From a bacterium (GTDB taxonomy: Bacteria; Latescibacterota; UBA2968; GCA-2709665), in assembly GCA_027619145.1 (NCBI GenBank), contig JAQCGA010000081.1:1-10710 (forward strand): DNA of 10,710 nucleotides. Reading direction: 5' to 3'. Positions 7,111 through 10,710 of this stretch are shown in pieces. Each line of letters begins with the position of its first letter. The stretch's first letter is position 1. The notes under the pieces were generated by a model. That model worked only from the letters and a program-made list of their open reading frames with translations. It had not been told where the DNA came from and made no database searches. A program made the position numbers and the translations under genes.

Positions 7111-8124
7111 ATGCAAAATGTGACAACCGATACGCTGGGCAGGCCGTTACGGGATCTGAGGATTTCTGTGACGGACCGGTGTAATTTCCGGTGTCCTTAT
7201 TGTATGCCTGCGGAGATCTTTGGGGAGAAATACGCGTTTTTGCCCCGGGCAGAAATTTTGACATTTGAGGAAATTGTTCGGCTGGCCGGTTTGTTTGTTG
7301 GGTTGGGGGTGGAGAAAGTCCGAATTACCGGCGGTGAACCTCTGTTACGGCGAGAAATTGAGGTACTGGTTGCTCGGTTGAGCCAGATTGAAGGCGTGCA
7401 GGATCTTACGCTGACGACAAATGGATACCTCCTTCCGGATATGGCACAAAAGCTGAAGACGGCCGGGTTGCATCGGTTGACGGTAAGCCTGGATTCTCTG
7501 GACGATGCCGTATTTAAGCAGATGAATGGCCGAGGGTATGGCGTGGAGCGGGTGCTGGACGGAATCCGGGCGGCAGAAAAGGCCGGGATTTCTCCAATCA
7601 AGATCAATGTGGTGGTACAGCGTGGGGTGAATGACCATACGGTTGTGGACCTGGCGCGACATTTTCACGGTAGCGGCCATATTGTTCGGTATATCGAGTA
7701 TATGGATGTGGGCAACCGGAACGGGTGGGAGATGGACCAGGTGGTGCCGGCCAGTGAGGTTGTGGAGCGGATTCATGCTGAATTGCCACTGGAGCCTGTT
7801 GCTCCCAATTATATTGGTGAAGTGGCCCGGCGGTATCGGTACCTGGATGGAGGTGGAGAAATTGGGGTGATTGCCTCGGTGACACAACCGTTCTGTGGAG
7901 ATTGTTCCCGGGCTCGGTTGTCTACAGATGGCAAGCTGTACACCTGCCTGTTTTCAGGAGCAGGCATAGACCTGCGAGAGTCGATGCGGAACGGAGATGG
8001 AGACGAAGTGCTTAGAGAGCGGATTACAGGAATATGGAGAAAACGGGAAGATCGGTACAGCGAACTGCGCACAGAAGGAACAGCCGATTTACCGAAGGTA
8101 GAGATGTACCAGATTGGGGGATAG
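7111..8124 (+). CDS. moaA: GTP 3',8-cyclase, molybdenum cofactor synthesis
   Basis: The 337-residue radical-SAM enzyme turns GTP into 3',8-cyclo-dihydro-GTP, the first step of molybdopterin synthesis. MoaC would finish this step, but it is not in the window. The SAM-binding cluster motif CNFRCPYC gives C24, C28 and C31. TGGEPLLR, with GGEP at 74-77, is the SAM-contact motif. The second, substrate-binding cluster is C262, C265 and C279 in a C-x2-C-x13-C pattern. The protein ends in the conserved double glycine (QIGG) needed for catalysis. Length is normal. GAAGGTG at 7096-7102 precedes the ATG by eight bases. I see no own promoter in the 68-base gap, so it is likely read from the pentapeptide promoter. 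No other moa/moe gene or molybdoenzyme is visible here. Confidence 0.96.
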   Translation: MQNVTTDTLGRPLRDLRISVTDRCNFRCPYCMPAEIFGEKYAFLPRAEILTFEEIVRLAGLFVGLGVEKVRITGGEPLLRREIEVLVARLSQIEGVQDLTLTTNGYLLPDMAQKLKTAGLHRLTVSLDSLDDAVFKQMNGRGYGVERVLDGIRAAEKAGISPIKINVVVQRGVNDHTVVDLARHFHGSGHIVRYIEYMDVGNRNGWEMDQVVPASEVVERIHAELPLEPVAPNYIGEVARRYRYLDGGGEIGVIASVTQPFCGDCSRARLSTDGKLYTCLFSGAGIDLRESMRNGDGDEVLRERITGIWRKREDRYSELRTEGTADLPKVEMYQIGG

Positions 8125-8159
8125 TGGAGGATAAGAATTAAATTATTGTTTTTTAATGA

Positions 8160-8198
8160 ATTGACAATTGACAATTGATAATTTTCAATTGTCAATTG
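8160..8198 (+). repeat. Heptamer tandem array forming a perfect 14-bp palindrome
   Basis: Three tandem heptamers, ATTGACA, ATTGACA and ATTGATA (8160-8180), are followed by inverted copies at 8183-8196. The result is a perfect inverted repeat, 8165-8178 against 8185-8198, with a 6-base loop (TAATTT). The stem is AT-rich and has no T tract on its 3' side, so it is a poor intrinsic terminator. It lies between moaA and the reductase promoter. Similar short ATTGACA-type repeats occur between genes in several bacterial groups, so a dispersed genomic repeat is the likeliest reading. Confidence 0.8.
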
Positions 8199-8244
8199 GG
8201 CTGGTCCTAAGCGGGTTGTGTCGGGTTTGAAGAGGGAAAATGAC

Positions 8245-8272
8245 TTGACAGTATATCATTTTTCCTTATTTT
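8245..8272 (+). promoter_or_regulatory. Candidate promoter for the sulfite/nitrite reductase gene
   Basis: A perfect -35 box TTGACA at 8245-8250, a 16-base spacer and TATTTT at 8267-8272 (four of six). The surroundings are AT-rich. The leader would be about 118 bases, long enough for regulation, but I recognise no operator or riboswitch in 8280-8396. Confidence 0.5.
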
Positions 8273-8382
8273 AGTCCTGCATCTCATTCTAAATATTCTT
8301 GATCTAAATACTATGGAATAGATGTGTTGTTTCAGAGCTGATCTTTCGGTGGTTCACCTCAGGATTTGTATGAAAGCAGGGC

Positions 8383-8399
8383 AAGGGGGTTTTGTCATG
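8383..8399 (+). promoter_or_regulatory. Ribosome-binding site deciding the reductase start
   Basis: AAGGGGG at 8383-8389 sits seven bases before ATG at 8397. In-frame ATGs at 8322 and 8370 are also possible; 8370 has only AGGA five bases upstream, and the residues before 8397 do not look conserved. Confidence 0.65.
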
Positions 8400-10649
8400 G
8401 CCGAAGCGATGACATGGAAAGAAAAACTGGCGGATCGGATACCCGAGGAATTGGGCCGAGAAGTTGAAATTTTCGAGACGCAGATCGAGTTGAAGAAACA
8501 GGGGAAGATGGAAGACCCTCTGTTTGCAGAGACCCGCTTGCGCCGGGGTGCGTATGGCCAGCGTTACGACAACGGCCAGCGCTTTGATGGAACGCGCACA
8601 CAGATTTTGGCATATCCTGACAGGGATCTGCTCAAGGGTCCGGATACGGTGTGGGAAGCGCCCGGAATGCAGCGTATTAAAATTCCGTTCGGCGGGATGA
8701 ACACGGAACAGATGGATATGCTCGCAGACCTGGCAGAAGAGTACTCGGATTCTATTTTGCATGTGACCACGCGCCAGGATATCCAGTTGCATTATGTTCA
8801 TATTGACAATACTCCTGACTTGATGTACCGGCTTGCTGCAGTGGGGATTACTACCCGCGAGGCCTGTGGAAACTCGGTGCGCAATGTAACGGCTTGCCCG
8901 CTTTCGGGTGTGTGCCGGACCGAGTCTTTTGACGTGACACCTTATGCGAAAGCCTGTGCGAAATTTTTGATGGGGCACCCAGATACGCAGAATTTTGGAC
9001 GCAAGTTCAAGATTGCTTTCTCGGGATGCCAGCACGAAGCCTGTGCGCTGACGAGCATGCACGATATTGGAGCAATCGCAGCGACGCGCACCGTAGATGG
9101 TAAAGAAAAACGCGGATTTGAGTTTTACGTAGGTGGCGGGCTGGGAGCTGTGCCGCACCAGGCGAAACTGTTTGACGAATTTGTGCCTGTAGAAGAATTG
9201 TTGCCCATGTCGCAGGCGATTGGGCGGGTTTTTGCCAGGTTGGGCGAGAAGAGTAACCGGGCGCGTGCACGGTTGAAATTCTTGATCGCAAAGCTCGGGA
9301 TGGAGGAATTCAAGCGCCTATCAGAGGAAGAGCGGAAGATTCTTCCCGAAGAATCGGCCTGGACGGATTACCTCAAAGATGTAGAGGCGTACAGCGAGAC
9401 CCCACTGAAAATTGGCCAGGCGCTCAACGGTGTGGCGAAGCCAGAAGGGTTCGATGCTTGGTACAGGACGAATGTGTACCAGCAGCAGCAGGCAGGGTAT
9501 GTGGTGGTCACTGTGACGTTGCCGTTGGGTGACTTGACTTCGAATCAGATGCGCGGTCTGGTGGAGATTGCACGGAAGCATGTGAACGATACCGTTCGTA
9601 CTACGGTGGAACAAAATATTGTGCTGCGCTGGGTGAGTGAGACAGATTTGCCGGAAGTGTATGCTGCGCTCAAGAAAATTGGCCTGGCTGAATCGGGTGC
9701 TGGTACCATTGTGGATGTGGTGGCCTGCCCGGGCACGGATACCTGTAAGCTGGGGATTTCTTCCTCTCGCGGGTTGGCCAGCGAACTTCGCCAGCGTTTG
9801 GGCGAAAAGAGCCTGGAGATGGATCAGGCCATAGAGAACCTGCGTATTAAGATCAGTGGTTGTTTCAACTCTTGTGGCCAACACCACGCGGCGGATATTG
9901 GTTTTTACGGTATTAGCCGGAAGGTGGGTGGATATACGGTTCCACACTTCCAGGTTGTGTTAGGCGGACAGTGGACAGAAAATGCAGGTTCGTTCGGTCT
10001 TGCGATGGGCGCGGTGCCTTCCAAGCAAGTTCCGAATGTGGTATCGCGTATTACGGAAAGCTATATTAAGGGTCGTGAAAAAGACGAGAGCTTCCAGAAT
10101 TATATCCGGCGTATTGGCAAAAAGAAGGTGAAGGAGATGCTGGATGACCTGACGGAAGTGCCGCCCTACGAGCTGGATTCGTCGTTTTATACGGATTGGG
10201 GCGATGTGCGGGTTTACAGCACAGGAGATATGGCCAAAGGCGAATGTGCAGGCGAAGTGGTGCCCATGGTTCAGTTCGAATTGGCCGGCAGCGAACGAGA
10301 AGTATTTGAAGCTCAAATTCACCTGGACGAAGGGGCGTACGAGCAAGCCTACGATCGTGCGTACAGTGCAATGCTGCACGCGGCCAAGGCGCTTGTAAAG
10401 ACCCAATTCCTGGATGTTCCCGATGATCCGGATGCGATTGTGACGGAGTTCCGGACGCGGTTTTACGATACGGAATTGTTTTATGACCAATTTGCCAAGG
10501 GCAAGTTTGCACATTATTTGTTCCGTGTGCACGAAGAGGAAGTAAAAGCATATACTCGTGACCTGGCCCACCAGGTTGTTGAAGAAACCCAGCTTTTTAT
10601 TGAGGCCGCGCACTCTTGCTACGGCCGTATGAATGTTGTGAGCGCATGA
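8397..10649 (+). CDS. Siroheme nitrite/sulfite reductase with C-terminal HEPN-like domain
   Basis: From the ATG at 8397 the protein has 750 residues. Ferredoxin-type NiR/SiR enzymes reduce sulfite to sulfide or nitrite to ammonia by six electrons at a siroheme coupled to a 4Fe-4S cluster. Two related halves are visible: TTRQDIQLHY (124-133) and TTVEQNIVLRW (402-412) are matching siroheme-contact motifs. The cluster ligands are C444 and C450 (CPGTDTC) and C489 and C493 (SGCFNSCG). Substrate-side basic residues fit R162 (SVRNVTAC) and K203/K205 (GRKFK). The first half has its own C167-x5-C173 and C211-x4-C216. The catalytic part ends near 610. About 130 further residues form a helical domain resembling HEPN (AYDRAYSAMLHAAKAL near 651-666). 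The sequence does not decide sulfite versus nitrite. The stop overlaps the next start by ATGA. Confidence 0.9.
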   Translation: MAEAMTWKEKLADRIPEELGREVEIFETQIELKKQGKMEDPLFAETRLRRGAYGQRYDNGQRFDGTRTQILAYPDRDLLKGPDTVWEAPGMQRIKIPFGGMNTEQMDMLADLAEEYSDSILHVTTRQDIQLHYVHIDNTPDLMYRLAAVGITTREACGNSVRNVTACPLSGVCRTESFDVTPYAKACAKFLMGHPDTQNFGRKFKIAFSGCQHEACALTSMHDIGAIAATRTVDGKEKRGFEFYVGGGLGAVPHQAKLFDEFVPVEELLPMSQAIGRVFARLGEKSNRARARLKFLIAKLGMEEFKRLSEEERKILPEESAWTDYLKDVEAYSETPLKIGQALNGVAKPEGFDAWYRTNVYQQQQAGYVVVTVTLPLGDLTSNQMRGLVEIARKHVNDTVRTTVEQNIVLRWVSETDLPEVYAALKKIGLAESGAGTIVDVVACPGTDTCKLGISSSRGLASELRQRLGEKSLEMDQAIENLRIKISGCFNSCGQHHAADIGFYGISRKVGGYTVPHFQVVLGGQWTENAGSFGLAMGAVPSKQVPNVVSRITESYIKGREKDESFQNYIRRIGKKKVKEMLDDLTEVPPYELDSSFYTDWGDVRVYSTGDMAKGECAGEVVPMVQFELAGSEREVFEAQIHLDEGAYEQAYDRAYSAMLHAAKALVKTQFLDVPDDPDAIVTEFRTRFYDTELFYDQFAKGKFAHYLFRVHEEEVKAYTRDLAHQVVEETQLFIEAAHSCYGRMNVVSA

Positions 10650-10710
10650 ATACATACAAAATCAATCTCAAGTTCTATTTAGAAGACGGGCAGGATATTG
10701 CACCGGAGAT
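10646..10710 (+). CDS. Unidentified gene, 5' end only
   Basis: The ATG shares the ATGA overlap with the reductase stop, which usually means translational coupling. Twenty-one codons are visible before the window ends, beginning MNTYKINLKFYLEDGQDIA. The alternating hydrophobic start looks like a beta strand and then an acidic turn, suggesting a small soluble protein. There is no signal peptide or metal motif in the visible part, and I cannot name a family with confidence. Its position implies a function tied to the reductase. Confidence 0.7.
   Translation, partial: MNTYKINLKFYLEDGQDIAPE

Noticed and set aside
8160..8198. Intrinsic terminator for moaA, or a CRISPR repeat
   Set aside because: The stem is AT-rich and lacks a following T run, and there are no spacers or regularly spaced repeats, so neither reading holds.
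8304..9158. 284-residue minus-strand open frame opposite the reductase
   Set aside because: The plus strand here encodes conserved siroheme motifs; the antisense translation shows no domain and there is no supporting start signal.

Overview
The window is a compact bacterial segment of moderate GC content. All eight complete protein genes and the two partial ones lie on the + strand with short gaps. Nothing marks it as plasmid, phage or transposon DNA: I see no integrase, transposase, tRNA or CRISPR array. The genes use TAA, TGA and TAG stops in the ordinary way. The lineage cannot be fixed from the sequence. The gene set (two-halved ferredoxin-type sulfite/nitrite reductase, class V aminotransferase beside serA, PurA with a GDEGKAK loop) would suit an uncultured Gram-negative group such as the FCB phyla, but that is a guess.

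Layout. (1) Positions 1-242 hold the C-terminal part of the ribosome-assembly GTPase EngB, interrupted by an in-frame TAA. (2) Positions 235-5420 look like one transcription unit: a D-serine dehydratase/D-threonine aldolase-like PLP enzyme, a class V aminotransferase, phosphoglycerate dehydrogenase (serA) and adenylosuccinate synthetase (purA). It closes with a strong hairpin-plus-T terminator at 5446-5490. (3) A metallo-beta-lactamase-fold hydrolase of the RNase Z-like type has its own promoter and a GTG start. (4) A pentapeptide-repeat protein has a good promoter and is followed by the molybdenum-cofactor gene moaA. (5) A 272-base gap carries a palindromic array of heptamers and a promoter. 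(6) A large siroheme sulfite/nitrite reductase follows, whose C-terminus carries an extra HEPN-like helical domain. An unidentified gene overlaps its stop codon and runs off the window.

How the genes fit together. SerA oxidises 3-phosphoglycerate. The class V aminotransferase next to it is a plausible supplier of the transamination step, since no classic serC is visible here. The dehydratase-like gene would act on D-serine, D-threonine or related beta-hydroxy amino acids. Serine feeds one-carbon units and glycine to purine synthesis, which may explain purA at the end of the unit. The reductase delivers sulfide (for cysteine) or ammonia. MoaA makes the molybdopterin precursor, which nitrate reductase would need, but no such enzyme is in the window.

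Most of the window is ordinary housekeeping metabolism. The points most worth a second look are the HEPN-like extension of the reductase together with its overlapping partner gene, the nonsense codon in engB, and the heptamer palindrome.
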